Below, in pieces: positions 10,638 through 19,559 of a stretch of DNA of 64,000 nucleotides; the stretch's first letter is position 1, and the number at the start of each line of letters is the position of its first letter. Source of the DNA: Rhizobium leguminosarum. Lineage in GTDB: Bacteria; Pseudomonadota; Alphaproteobacteria; Rhizobiales; Rhizobiaceae. The notes below the pieces were generated by a model that saw only the letters and a list, made by a program, of their open reading frames with translations, was not told the DNA's origin and did no database searches. The stretch spans positions 1,426,001 through 1,490,000 of the forward strand of contig NZ_CP016286.1 in assembly GCF_001679785.1 (NCBI RefSeq). Direction: 5' to 3'. Position numbers and translations under genes: made by a program.

Positions 10638-12500
10638 TCAGGCAAGCAAGAAATCTTTGAAGTGAAGTGCGGTGGAATTATCGAGATCCGCAACGTGGAT
10701 GGCCGCGCCCGCTGCGCTTCCATCCGCGTCATAGGCTAGAATGCCGCTCGCCTGATCGTAGATCAGCTTGTCATCAGCCTCGAGCGCTTTCGTTCCCAGA
10801 ACGAAATTCTCATCCGAAAATCTGGATAGGCTGAGCGCGGCGAAAATCGAATGATCGAGCATCAGCTTGTCGCCCGCCGCGGAGGAAAAATCCCGGATCT
10901 TGTCGACGCTGGTATTGTCGGGCTTCACATCGAAGACGAAAGAATCGCCTCCGCCGCCGCCGATGAGAACGTCAGCACCGGCCTTGCCGATCAGCTTGTC
11001 GTTTCCGAGCCCGCCGACCAATCGATCGGCACCTTTGCCGCCGTTGAGAGAATTGTTTCCGTCGTTGCCGGTGAGAATGTTGGCCGTATTGTTGCCCGTC
11101 GCGTTGAGATTGGCCGTCCCGGTCAAGGTGAGGTTTTCGATCGTTCCCACCGTATGCTTCTGATCGGCCAGGCTGAAGGAGATCGACGCCTTGATGGTAT
11201 CCGTTCCGCCGCCCAGGCTTTCGTCGACGATTTGGTTGGCATTGGTCACGGTGAAGGTGTCGTTACCGGTGCCGCCATAGAGATGATTGGTGGCCGGCGG
11301 AGTGCTGGCGCCGCTGCCTGCTATCTCTATGATCAAAGGATGGTCGACGACATCGAGCGTCAGTGACGAAACGTTGCTGAGGCTTTTGATCGCCGTCGTC
11401 CCGGTCAGCGGGTCGAAGACTTTCACGGAGCCGAATGAGGCGCCGAGATTGACCTTGACGGCTGTTGCCGCGGCCTGAATGGCTGTATCGGAGGACTGGT
11501 TCCAGATATCGGGCTCGTTCCAGATGATGATCTGGTAGCTTCCGTCCGATTTTTCCGTGAGCAGGCTGCGGGCCGAGGACGGCAGGCCGTCGATCGAATA
11601 ATTGACGGTTCCCGCGCTGAAGCTCGCTCTTGTTGCGCCGTCGTCCTGAAGGATTTCGGTCAGGTTGTGGATCGCCGTCGCAGCCGGCTTGGCCGAATAG
11701 TCGAGATGAAAAAGGCCGAAATGCTTTTCCTGATTGGCGCCCTGCGGATCGGAATAGGCGTCCAGCAGCTCGTAGATGAACGTGTTTTTCGAGCCGAGGG
11801 CCGCGCCGTCCATCAGCGTATTGAGCAGGAGCTTTGCCTGCGTCGCTTCACTGACGCCTTCCCAGCCGCCATTGCTGTCGGCGGTGAGCGAGGTGTGGTA
11901 ACCGGTCTCGGTGATCGCCAGCGGCTTGCCGGGATCGGCAGCGCGCTGAACGCCGGCTTCGCGGGAAAGCCATGAATATGGCTGGTCGCCATCCTTCGCA
12001 TAGGTGTGGATCGTCGTGTAGTCGGAGGCGGAAGCGACCGTATATCCGGTAAAGCCGAGAACGGGGATATTTTTCAGCAAGGGATCGGCGTTGACGGCGG
12101 CAGACAGGTCTTTCTGATAGGCGACCGCTGCGGCCTGACCGCTCAAGCCGTGATAGCTCACCGGCCAGTTGTTGACTTCGTTCGGACCTTCGATGCCAAC
12201 GACTGACCCGGGATGGGTCTGCACGAAAGCATGCAGTCGCTGGGCGACAGCGGCGGGGTCGACTTCCCGCTGGGCGCTGAAGACGAATTGCACGCCGGCC
12301 TCGGCCGCGTCGCCGAGATGCGTTTGGCCATTGGGGTCGGAAGCGGAGTTGGGGGCGTGATCGCGAACCGTATCAAGGCCAAGATAGTCGAGAGCCTTAA
12401 CAACTTCTCCGACATTGGAATATTTTCCGTCGGTGTAGTCGATATGCGTATCAATTCCAAAAGAACGAATAATATCGTTTATTCTAACGGCTTGAGCCAT
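10638..12500 (-). CDS. Secreted glycoside-hydrolase-like protein with RTX repeats
   Basis: A 620-aa protein without a classical signal peptide. Residues 1 to about 300 resemble a clan-A (beta/alpha)8 glycosidase: GIEGPNEVNNW offers the acid/base Glu and LAITETGYH the nucleophile Glu. After a beta domain come Ca2+-binding nonapeptide repeats, at about residue 408 (GGTGNDTF) and from about 470 to 520 (TGNDGNN, GGKGADRL, GGLGNDKL, GGGGGDSF). The tail ends HFKDFLLA, a hydrophobic type I secretion-like C-terminus. The inference is an enzyme exported by an ABC/MFP/TolC system that is not encoded nearby and acting on an extracellular polysaccharide. The upstream region is AT-rich with nested inverted repeats. 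Confidence 0.85.
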   Translation of the reverse strand: MAQAVRINDIIRSFGIDTHIDYTDGKYSNVGEVVKALDYLGLDTVRDHAPNSASDPNGQTHLGDAAEAGVQFVFSAQREVDPAAVAQRLHAFVQTHPGSVVGIEGPNEVNNWPVSYHGLSGQAAAVAYQKDLSAAVNADPLLKNIPVLGFTGYTVASASDYTTIHTYAKDGDQPYSWLSREAGVQRAADPGKPLAITETGYHTSLTADSNGGWEGVSEATQAKLLLNTLMDGAALGSKNTFIYELLDAYSDPQGANQEKHFGLFHLDYSAKPAATAIHNLTEILQDDGATRASFSAGTVNYSIDGLPSSARSLLTEKSDGSYQIIIWNEPDIWNQSSDTAIQAAATAVKVNLGASFGSVKVFDPLTGTTAIKSLSNVSSLTLDVVDHPLIIEIAGSGASTPPATNHLYGGTGNDTFTVTNANQIVDESLGGGTDTIKASISFSLADQKHTVGTIENLTLTGTANLNATGNNTANILTGNDGNNSLNGGKGADRLVGGLGNDKLIGKAGADVLIGGGGGDSFVFDVKPDNTSVDKIRDFSSAAGDKLMLDHSIFAALSLSRFSDENFVLGTKALEADDKLIYDQASGILAYDADGSAAGAAIHVADLDNSTALHFKDFLLA

Positions 12501-13312
12501 AGCTTTTTCTCCCAGTTTATGAGGGAATTGGCGATGGGAATATATCCCCAGTCGTTAAAGCCAATTCGATTTAATACACGAGGAGGGTCGTGCGGTATCA
12601 CCCCGTTAACCATGGTATATTGTTCCGAATGTGGCCCGTTTCGGATTGTATTTATTATTAAATCTGTGCTTGCATATTTCCGTCCGGCCGGCTGAGCATG
12701 CCTGAGCGAGAGGGCCGCAAGAGCGGAGTCCGGCGAATCCGACACGGGAGGATCCGATGATCGTCAATGTTCAATTCCGGTTTCGCAGCGGCTTGCCGTG
12801 AATGGCGTTCGACAATGTCCGCTCCGCGGCAGTTGGGACGAGCAAGGTCACCCCTCGAACGATTGGACGTCTCATCCAATGCAGCGCTCTCGTGACGAGG
12901 ATGGCTATCCCGGCGAAGCGGAAGTCGCGGCGCAGGGATGCTCAGCTGCTATCGCGAACTGATTGCGCTCAGTATCCAGCAGGATGCCATTCGGTCCCGC
13001 AACATCGCCATTCCCTTGGTTCACGACGGAAATTGAATGACCGCGTTCATCGATGGAATGACGGCGAGGATTTCCTCGTTGCGGGGTCGCTGAACGACGC
13101 TCCCTTCGAACATGGCTATCAGCTGCACAGCAAAAGTTCTGGGCGATGACTCTGGGAGGAAATCTTCAACACCGATGCGCACACATATGGCGGCCGGAAC
13201 GTCGGTAACGGCGGCGGAAGAATTAGGGAAACAGCCGGAGCGCTGACTGCCGTGCTGCGGCATCGGGCGTTCTGGTCTTCGCAGGCTGCGACGCGTGCCA
13301 CGTCCGGTACGG
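12501..13312. other. Intergenic region without a supported gene
   Basis: This 0.8-kb stretch holds the AT-rich promoter side of the RTX gene (12501-12660), including nested inverted repeats GAATTGGC (12525-12532)/GCCAATTC (12560-12567) around GGGA...TCCC. The open frames in the rest have no ribosome site, no hydrophobic or conserved pattern and unlike codon use. I see no gene to support. Confidence 0.6.
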
Positions 13313-13501
13313 TCAAGCAAAACCGAGCGGCAGGTTTTCCACTTTCCTGTCATTGCCGTAGTCGCGCTCATGTGGTGAGCGACGGCGGTCGTCGCGACGA
13401 GCGGAAAGATCGATCCGGTTGTCGGCGAAAATCCCATCGGGATAAGTGCCGGTATCATGGCAATCGGCATCGATCTTGGGGGCAAGGATTTTCAGGATCA
13501 T
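13313..13501 (-). CDS. Small hypothetical protein (62 aa)
   Basis: Starts MILKILAPKIDADCHDTG and ends VENLPLGFA, and is rich in Asp and Arg in the middle. The main support is an excellent ribosome site: GGAGG eight bases before the ATG on the minus strand. There is no membrane segment and no recognised motif. An overlapping 154-aa frame on the same strand has a poorer start and a shadow-like composition. It could be a stress-induced small protein. This is inference from start context only. Confidence 0.4.
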   Translation of the reverse strand: MILKILAPKIDADCHDTGTYPDGIFADNRIDLSARRDDRRRSPHERDYGNDRKVENLPLGFA

Positions 13502-13763
13502 CGGGGGTTCCTCCACGGCGCAGCATCAACACTTGGAAAGGTTGTCAGGTTCCATTCATAAACCCCGAATTATTAATAAATTAACCATAAGACTTAAGGG
13601 CAAGGCGACAGCGGCAATTGCGGCATGGATGCGACTGTTGACTGGCAATGAACTCGCATAGGCGTTTTATTCCGAGCTGGCGCATTATCCCAAGGCTCGT
13701 TGCCTTGTGTCGAAACGGCATAGCGGTGGAACTCCGGAGCCGGATGGCCGTTGAGGTGCATGA

Positions 13764-14174
<411 letters not shown>

Positions 14175-14193
14175 TTGCAACGCAATGTTGCAA
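14175..14193. promoter_or_regulatory. Perfect inverted repeat TTGCAACgcaatGTTGCAA
   Basis: A 19-bp perfect dyad (7-bp arms, 5-base spacer) starting one base after the previous stop codon and 200 bases before the metallophosphoesterase gene. There is no following T-run, so it is not a terminator. The arm spacing suits a dimeric regulator such as the LacI-type protein at 19560-20540. Confidence 0.45.
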
Positions 14194-14290
14194 ACGCCCG
14201 CGTGTTCTTGATTCCAAATACAGGCGAAGGCTGCCACGGTTCCGGCGGGCGGTCTGCGCCAGCATGACAGATCGATGTCAAAACTGAGAA

Positions 14291-14311
14291 ACAGCTGAAA
14301 ACCTCAGCTGT
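14291..14311. promoter_or_regulatory. Inverted repeat upstream of the metallophosphoesterase operon
   Basis: ACAGCTGA (14291-14298), spacer AAACC, TCAGCTGT (14304-14311): a perfect 8-bp dyad 83 bases upstream of the first operon gene. No T-tract follows. A plausible operator of the operon, alternative to the dyad at 14175. Confidence 0.4.
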
Positions 14312-14393
14312 GTGATTGACATGGGAGCCTTCTAGAGAGGGCACGAGAAGGGAGCGCCCGTGACGCGCTGCCGACGTCTCGGAGACGCGCCCC

Positions 14394-15224
14394 ATGAAAA
14401 TCATTCAGATCACCGACACCCATTTCAGCCCCGGCAAGCCGCATTTCAACGGCAACTGGGCGCCGCTTCTGACCTGGATCGAAGAAACCGGCGCCGACTT
14501 GATCGTCCATACTGGCGATCTTACCGTCGACGGTGCCGACAAGGACGACGACATCACCTTTTCCATGGATCTGATGCGTCAGGTGTCGATCCCGATGCTG
14601 ATCGTCCCCGGCAATCACGATGTCGGCCACCTAAAGGGATCGGATCAGCCCGTCAATGCCGAGCGGCTGTCCCGCTGGCGCAGCCTTGCCGGCGACGACC
14701 GCTGGCTGGAGGATACGGGTGCCTGGCGTTTCATCGGATTGAACTCGCTGCTTCTTGGTCATGAGGATGACGAGGAAGAAGCTCAGTTCGAATGGCTCTA
14801 CCAGGCGCTATCCGACAGGGCAGGGCGGCGGGTGGCGCTGTTCGCGCACAAGCCGCTTTTCGTCGATGAACCCGACGAAGGCGATACCGGATATTGGAGC
14901 GTTCGCCCGGCTCAGCGCCGGCGGCTCTATGATCTGATATCAGCCCATGACGTGGCGCTGTTTGCGAGCGGCCATCTCCATTGGGCCTGGCAGGGGCGCT
15001 TAGACAATACCCAACTGACATGGGGTCCGTCGGCCGCCTTCATCATCGACAAGATGGAGCGCGAGATGCCGGGTGAGCGCCTGATCGGCGCCGTCGTCCA
15101 CGAGCTCGAGGCATCGGTCGAAAGCACGATCGTCGCCGTTCCCGGCATGACCGCGCATGTGCTCGACGATGTCGTGCACGAGGTCTATCCCCAGGCGGTC
15201 AAGCAGCGGGAACCGGTCGAATGA
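14394..15224 (+). CDS. Metallophosphoesterase (cyclic/phosphodiesterase type)
   Basis: A 276-aa calcineurin-like phosphoesterase. Metal-ligand motifs appear in order: ITDTHF, HTGDLT, PGNHDVG, FAHKPLF and SGHLHWAW, matching the class III phosphodiesterase (CpdA/GpdQ-like) arrangement. There is no signal peptide, so it is cytoplasmic. Its stop overlaps the start of the ABC ATPase gene by four bases (ATGA), tying it to the transporter. By analogy with Ugp-type systems it may hydrolyse a phosphodiester brought in by the transporter. That role is inferred from context. Confidence 0.88.
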   Translation: MKIIQITDTHFSPGKPHFNGNWAPLLTWIEETGADLIVHTGDLTVDGADKDDDITFSMDLMRQVSIPMLIVPGNHDVGHLKGSDQPVNAERLSRWRSLAGDDRWLEDTGAWRFIGLNSLLLGHEDDEEEAQFEWLYQALSDRAGRRVALFAHKPLFVDEPDEGDTGYWSVRPAQRRRLYDLISAHDVALFASGHLHWAWQGRLDNTQLTWGPSAAFIIDKMEREMPGERLIGAVVHELEASVESTIVAVPGMTAHVLDDVVHEVYPQAVKQREPVE

Positions 15225-16447
15225 GCGCGCTCTCGCTTCGCGGCATCACCAAGGCGTTCGGCGGCAACCAGATCCTCGATGGCGTCAGCCTGGATGTCGC
15301 CGCCGGTGAATTCATCGCGCTGGTCGGCCCTTCCGGCTGCGGCAAGAGCACGCTGTTGCGAGTCCTTGCCGGCCTCGACCATGCCGACCAGGGCGAAATC
15401 CTGATCAGCGGACTGGATATGTCCGGCGTTGCAGCCGCCGACCGCAACATCGCCATGGTCTTTCAGTCCTACGCGCTTTATCCGCATCTGACGGCCTCTG
15501 AGAATATCGCCGTGCCTTTGGCGATACGCCGGCTGTCGAGGATGCAGCGGCTGCCCTTCATCGGGTCGTTGATGCCGGGCCAGCGCGCCACCCGCAGGGC
15601 GATCGCCCGCGACGTCAGGGATATGGCGACGTCGCTGAAGATCGATCACCTGCTCGACCGCAAGCCCGGCCAGATGTCGGGCGGCCAGCGTCAGCGCGTG
15701 GCGCTCGCCCGCGCCATGGTGCGCCAGCCGAGCATCTTCCTGATGGACGAACCGCTCTCCAATCTCGATGCCAATCTGCGCGTTCACGCCCGCGGCGAGA
15801 TCGTCGACCTGCATCGCCGCGCGGGCGTACCGACGCTCTATGTCACCCACGACCAGGCGGAAGCGCTGTCCATGGCCGACCGTGTCGCCGTGATGATGGG
15901 CGGAAAGCTGCTGCAGATCGCCAGCCCCGAGGTCATCTACGACGATCCCGCCCATATCGAGGTCGCCCGCTTCATCGGCCAGCCGCGCATCAACCTGCTG
16001 CCGGCCTTTGCCGAAGGCGGCGTCATTCTCTGCGGCGGCCTGCGCCTGACGCTTGAGAATGCGCCCGGCGGCAAGATGCCGGTCACGCTCGCCATTCGCC
16101 CGGAATTCGTCTTTGTCTCCAAGAGCCGGCATGACGGCCTTGCCGCCCGGATCGAACGCGTCGAATTCCTGGGCTCCGAAGTCATCCTCCATTGCCGGCT
16201 CGAGGCAATCGGCGAGACTATCGTCGCCAAGGTTCAACCGGCCGAAGCCTCTGGCCTTGTTGCCGGCGATCCGGTCGGCCTGCGGCTTTCGCCCGGCCGC
16301 ACGCTGATCTTTGCCGAGGACGGCAGCCGGCTGGCCGGCGGCGTTGCAACGGGTGATGCCGGGCTCGCTACAAACGATGCCGGGCTCGGCGCTGCCGATG
16401 CCGGGCTCGGCGCTGCCGATGCCCAGCGGGAGAGGGCGCATGGCTAG
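15221..16447 (+). CDS. ABC transporter ATP-binding protein (CUT1/MalK-UgpC type)
   Basis: A 408-aa ATPase powering a sugar- or phosphodiester-type importer. Walker A is GPSGCGKST, the Q-loop FQSYALYPH, the signature SGGQRQRVALARAM, Walker B IFLMDEPLSNLD and the switch His is in VTHDQAEAL. A C-terminal regulatory TOBE/OB region (about 240-360) is present. The last 35 residues are an odd low-complexity tail, GDAGLATNDAGLGAADAGLG, encoded by three tandem 21-bp units. The stop lies 8 bases inside the next permease gene. Confidence 0.93.
   Translation: MSALSLRGITKAFGGNQILDGVSLDVAAGEFIALVGPSGCGKSTLLRVLAGLDHADQGEILISGLDMSGVAAADRNIAMVFQSYALYPHLTASENIAVPLAIRRLSRMQRLPFIGSLMPGQRATRRAIARDVRDMATSLKIDHLLDRKPGQMSGGQRQRVALARAMVRQPSIFLMDEPLSNLDANLRVHARGEIVDLHRRAGVPTLYVTHDQAEALSMADRVAVMMGGKLLQIASPEVIYDDPAHIEVARFIGQPRINLLPAFAEGGVILCGGLRLTLENAPGGKMPVTLAIRPEFVFVSKSRHDGLAARIERVEFLGSEVILHCRLEAIGETIVAKVQPAEASGLVAGDPVGLRLSPGRTLIFAEDGSRLAGGVATGDAGLATNDAGLGAADAGLGAADAQRERAHG
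16355..16417 (+). repeat. Three tandem 21-bp repeats in the ABC ATPase 3' end
   Basis: Units at 16355-16375, 16376-16396 and 16397-16417, each beginning GATGCCGGGCTCG; the second and third are identical and the first differs in its last eight bases. Each unit adds seven residues (DAGLGAA-type), so copy number can vary without breaking the frame. Confidence 0.9.
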
Positions 16448-17363
16448 CATCGTCTCCATAGCCGTGCCGCAGGATGCCGCCGTTGTGCATCGGCGCAGCG
16501 AGGCCCGCATCGCCTGGATGCTGGTGATGCCGGCAATGATCCTGCTGTTTCTCTTCGTGCTTTTGCCGGTTGCATCAGTCATCGTGCTCGGCTTTACCGA
16601 TTTCGAACTCGGCTACGGCAAGTTCCGTTTCGTCGGCTTCGAGAATTACGCGCATCTGATCACCGACCGCACGTTTCGCAAGTCGCTGTGGAATACGACG
16701 GTGTACACGGCGATCGTCGCACCCGTCTCGATCCTTCTCGGCCTCGGCATCGCAATGCTGATCGAGAGTGAGACGAAGGCGCGCAGCTTCTTCCGCACCG
16801 CCTATTTCCTCCCGGTCGCCTCGCTGATCGTCGCCATGGCGACCGTCTGGCAATATATGTTCCACCCCACAATCGGCCCGCTCAACGCGCTGCTCGCCCT
16901 CGTCGGGCTTCCCGGCCCGAACTGGCTCGGCAGCTCCGGCACGGTGCTTTACAGCCTCTCGATCATCGGCGTCTGGCAATCGGCCGGCTTCAATATGGTG
17001 CTGTTCCTGGCCGGACTGACGGCGATCCCGCGCGAGCTTTACGCGGCAGCCGAAGTGGATGGGGCCAGATCCTCCCTCGACCGCTTCCTGCTGGTGACCT
17101 GGCCGATGCTCGGGCCGACGACGCTCTTCGTCATCACCATCAGCATCACCAATTCGGTCAAGGTCTTCGAGACTGTGAAGACGCTGACCGAGGGCGGCCC
17201 GAACAAGGCGTCGGAGGTGCTGCTCTTCACTATCTACCAGGAGGGCTTCGTCTACCTGCGCGTCGGTTATGCCTCGGCGATGACGGTGGTCTTTCTGCTG
17301 ATCCTGGTGGTGCTGATGTTCCTGCAATACCGCATTCTCGATCGCCGGGTGCATTACACATGA
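16440..17363 (+). CDS. ABC transporter permease (MalF/UgpA type)
   Basis: A 307-aa inner-membrane permease. The ATG at 16440 overlaps the ATPase stop by 8 bases and starts MASIVSIAVPQDAAVV; the open frame upstream is inside the ATPase repeat tract and not used. It has six hydrophobic segments, the first at about residues 27-50 (MLVMPAMILLFLFVLLPVAS). The EAA loop, which docks the ATPase, is ELYAAAEVDGARSSLDRFLL. It pairs with the next permease. Confidence 0.92.
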   Translation: MASIVSIAVPQDAAVVHRRSEARIAWMLVMPAMILLFLFVLLPVASVIVLGFTDFELGYGKFRFVGFENYAHLITDRTFRKSLWNTTVYTAIVAPVSILLGLGIAMLIESETKARSFFRTAYFLPVASLIVAMATVWQYMFHPTIGPLNALLALVGLPGPNWLGSSGTVLYSLSIIGVWQSAGFNMVLFLAGLTAIPRELYAAAEVDGARSSLDRFLLVTWPMLGPTTLFVITISITNSVKVFETVKTLTEGGPNKASEVLLFTIYQEGFVYLRVGYASAMTVVFLLILVVLMFLQYRILDRRVHYT

Positions 17364-18196
17364 TGACGAACGCTTTTCCCCTCGGCAGGATCATCCGCCT
17401 GACGCTGCTTTCGCTCGGTGCGATCATCTTCCTGTCGCCCTATGTCTTCATGATCTCGACGGCCGGCAAGGCCCAAAGCGACATCTTCACCTCGTCGCTG
17501 TCGCTGATCCCGACGCACTTCACCTATGCCGAGAATTTTGCCAAGGCCTTGAGCCGGGTGCCGATGGCGCAGCTGTTGTGGAACGGCGTCGTCGTCTGCG
17601 GGCTGATCTTCTTTTTCCAGGTGCTGGTGGCGATCCCTTGCGCCTACGCCATGGCAAAGCTGCGCTTCGGCGCCGCCCGCGCGATGATGGTGCTTGTCAT
17701 GCTCGGGCTGCTGGTGCCGATCCATGCGACCGCGCTGCCGCTCTATGTCGCCTTCGACCGCGCCGCGCTGCTCAACAGCTATGCCGCCCTTGTCGCGCCC
17801 TTCACCATTTCGGTCTTCGCGATCTTCATGTTCCTGCAGTTCTTCCGCGCCATGCCCGACGATCTCATCCATGCCGCGCGTCTCGATGGCATGTCGGAAC
17901 TCGGCATCGTCGCCCGCGTCATCGTGCCGAATGCCTGGCCGGCGGTTACCGCCTTCGCCATCTTTTCGGTCGTCGCCCATTGGAACGATCTCTACTGGCC
18001 GCTGATCGTCATCAGCAAGCAGGACTATGCCACACCACCGCTTGGTCTGATGTATTTCCGCGCCGCCGAGGCCGGCGACGACTACGGCGCGCTGATGGCG
18101 GCGACCCTCATCATTACCCTTCCCCTCGTCATTGCCTTCCTGCTTGCGCAGAAGCGCTTCGTCGAGGGCATCACCATGACCGGTCTCAAAGGCTGA
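17360..18196 (+). CDS. ABC transporter permease (MalG/UgpE type)
   Basis: A 278-aa second permease of the importer, with six predicted spans and an EAA loop, DLIHAARLDGMSELGIVARV, followed by PNAWPA. Its ATG overlaps the previous stop (ATGA). The conserved NDLYWPLIVI segment near the C-terminus is typical of this family. Translation coupling and order (ATPase, permease, permease, binding protein) indicate one operon. Confidence 0.92.
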   Translation: MMTNAFPLGRIIRLTLLSLGAIIFLSPYVFMISTAGKAQSDIFTSSLSLIPTHFTYAENFAKALSRVPMAQLLWNGVVVCGLIFFFQVLVAIPCAYAMAKLRFGAARAMMVLVMLGLLVPIHATALPLYVAFDRAALLNSYAALVAPFTISVFAIFMFLQFFRAMPDDLIHAARLDGMSELGIVARVIVPNAWPAVTAFAIFSVVAHWNDLYWPLIVISKQDYATPPLGLMYFRAAEAGDDYGALMAATLIITLPLVIAFLLAQKRFVEGITMTGLKG

Positions 18197-18222
18197 CCGG
18201 TTTCAACCCAGGAGAACGAGCG

Positions 18223-19488
18223 ATGAAACATATCACCCAGCTTCTCGCCGCAGCGGCCGTATCGATGGCAATCGCGCTTCCCGCGCATGCCGAGACGACG
18301 CTGACGGTTCACTACCCGATGCCAGGCTTCTTCAAGGACGTGATGGACACGATCTCGAAGAAGTTCATGGAAGAAAATCCCGATATCAAGATCCAGTTCG
18401 CCAGCCCGTCGGCCACCTATGAAGAAGGCATCCAGACGATCCTTCGCCAGGTCGGCACCAGCGAAATGCCCGATATCACCTTCATCGGCCTCAACCGCCT
18501 GCGCATGCTCGACGAGCGCGACGTCGCCGTCGACCTCGGTCCGCTCGTCCAGAAGGACGGCAACATGGCCGAGCAGGGCTTCTCCGACACGATCCTCAAG
18601 CTTGCCCAGGTCAAGGGCAAGCAGGTTGGTCTGGCTTTCGCGACCTCCAACCCGATCATGTATTACAACGCCGACCTCGTGAAGGCGGCCGGCGGCGATC
18701 CTGAAAACCCGCCGAAAACCTGGGATGAGGTCATCGCGCTCGGCGGCAAGATCAAGGCGCTCGGCAATGGCGTCGACGGAATCGATTTCCGCTGGCAGGG
18801 CGATGACTGGATGTTTTCGGCACTGCTCTTCGGCGCCGGCGGCAAGATGCTGAGCGACGACGAAAGCAAGGTTGCCTTCAACGGCCCGGAAGGTCAGAAG
18901 GCCGTCGAGGTCCTGCATCGTCTGGTGACCGAAGGCGGCATGCCCGTGTTCACCAAGGCCGCCGGCGAACAGGCTTTCGCAGCCGGCAAGGTCGGTTTCG
19001 AATTCCAGACAACAGGAGCGCTGCGCAACACGATCAAGAATGTCGGCAACAAGTTCGATCTGCGCACCGCCAAGATCCCGTTGATCGATCCGGTGAACGG
19101 CCGCCTGCCGACCGGCGGTAACGCCGTCGTCATCTTGACGCATGACGCCGCCAAGCAGGATGCCGCCTGGAAGTTCGCCAAATTCGCCGCCGGCCCTTAT
19201 GGCGCTTCCGTCGTCGTGCCCGGCACCGGTTACGTCCCGAACAACGAGCTTGCCGCCAAGTCGGCCGATTATCTCGGCGATTTCTACAAGCAGAACCCGC
19301 TGTTCCAGGCAGGCCTCAGCCAGATGCCGGTGATGATCCCCTGGTACGCCTTCCCAGGCTCCAATGGCGTCAAGGTCACGCAGACGATCGTCGACAATCT
19401 CTCGCGCATCGTCGACCAGTCGGCCGAACCGAAGGAAGCGCTCGACGACGCAGCCGCCGATGTCGAGGGCATGCTGCCGCGCAGCTGA
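18223..19488 (+). CDS. Periplasmic solute-binding protein of the CUT1 transporter
   Basis: A 421-aa extracellular solute-binding protein (family 1). The start at 18223 has AGGAG 8 bases upstream and a signal peptide ending ALPAHA-ETT; the frame stays open far upstream but that is out-of-frame overlap with the permease gene. The mature protein begins LTVHYPMPGFFKDVMDTISK and contains PGTGYVPNN near the ligand hinge. It has UgpB-like features. The ligand cannot be named from sequence alone; a sugar or glycerophosphodiester is likely, given the phosphoesterase gene in the operon. Confidence 0.9.
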   Translation: MKHITQLLAAAAVSMAIALPAHAETTLTVHYPMPGFFKDVMDTISKKFMEENPDIKIQFASPSATYEEGIQTILRQVGTSEMPDITFIGLNRLRMLDERDVAVDLGPLVQKDGNMAEQGFSDTILKLAQVKGKQVGLAFATSNPIMYYNADLVKAAGGDPENPPKTWDEVIALGGKIKALGNGVDGIDFRWQGDDWMFSALLFGAGGKMLSDDESKVAFNGPEGQKAVEVLHRLVTEGGMPVFTKAAGEQAFAAGKVGFEFQTTGALRNTIKNVGNKFDLRTAKIPLIDPVNGRLPTGGNAVVILTHDAAKQDAAWKFAKFAAGPYGASVVVPGTGYVPNNELAAKSADYLGDFYKQNPLFQAGLSQMPVMIPWYAFPGSNGVKVTQTIVDNLSRIVDQSAEPKEALDDAAADVEGMLPRS

Positions 19489-19513
19489 TCGGTTTCCCGA
19501 TCGGAAACAGGGC

Positions 19514-19548
19514 AGGGCCGCCACACCGAGCGCGTGGCGGCCCTCTGG
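19514..19548. terminator. Bidirectional hairpin between ABC operon and LacI gene
   Basis: A perfect 11-bp stem AGGGCCGCCAC/GTGGCGGCCCT (19514-19524 and 19534-19544) with a 9-base loop, placed between convergent genes. The following T content is weak (CTGGTTT), so it may be a partly Rho-assisted terminator. Confidence 0.65.
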
Positions 19549-19559
19549 TTTCGCAAGCG

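Noticed and set aside
12479..12745. 88-aa minus frame upstream of the RTX gene
   Set aside because: It runs through AT-rich promoter-like DNA and has no ribosome site.
13021..13485. 154-aa minus frame
   Set aside because: It overlaps the 62-aa frame that has the better GGAGG start, and its sequence looks random.
15185..16582. 465-aa minus frame across the ABC ATPase gene
   Set aside because: A full-length shadow of a clearly recognised ATPase gene.
17578..18222. Upstream extension of the solute-binding protein frame through the second permease gene
   Set aside because: The extension is out-of-frame permease DNA, and the signal peptide with SD at 18223 marks the real start.
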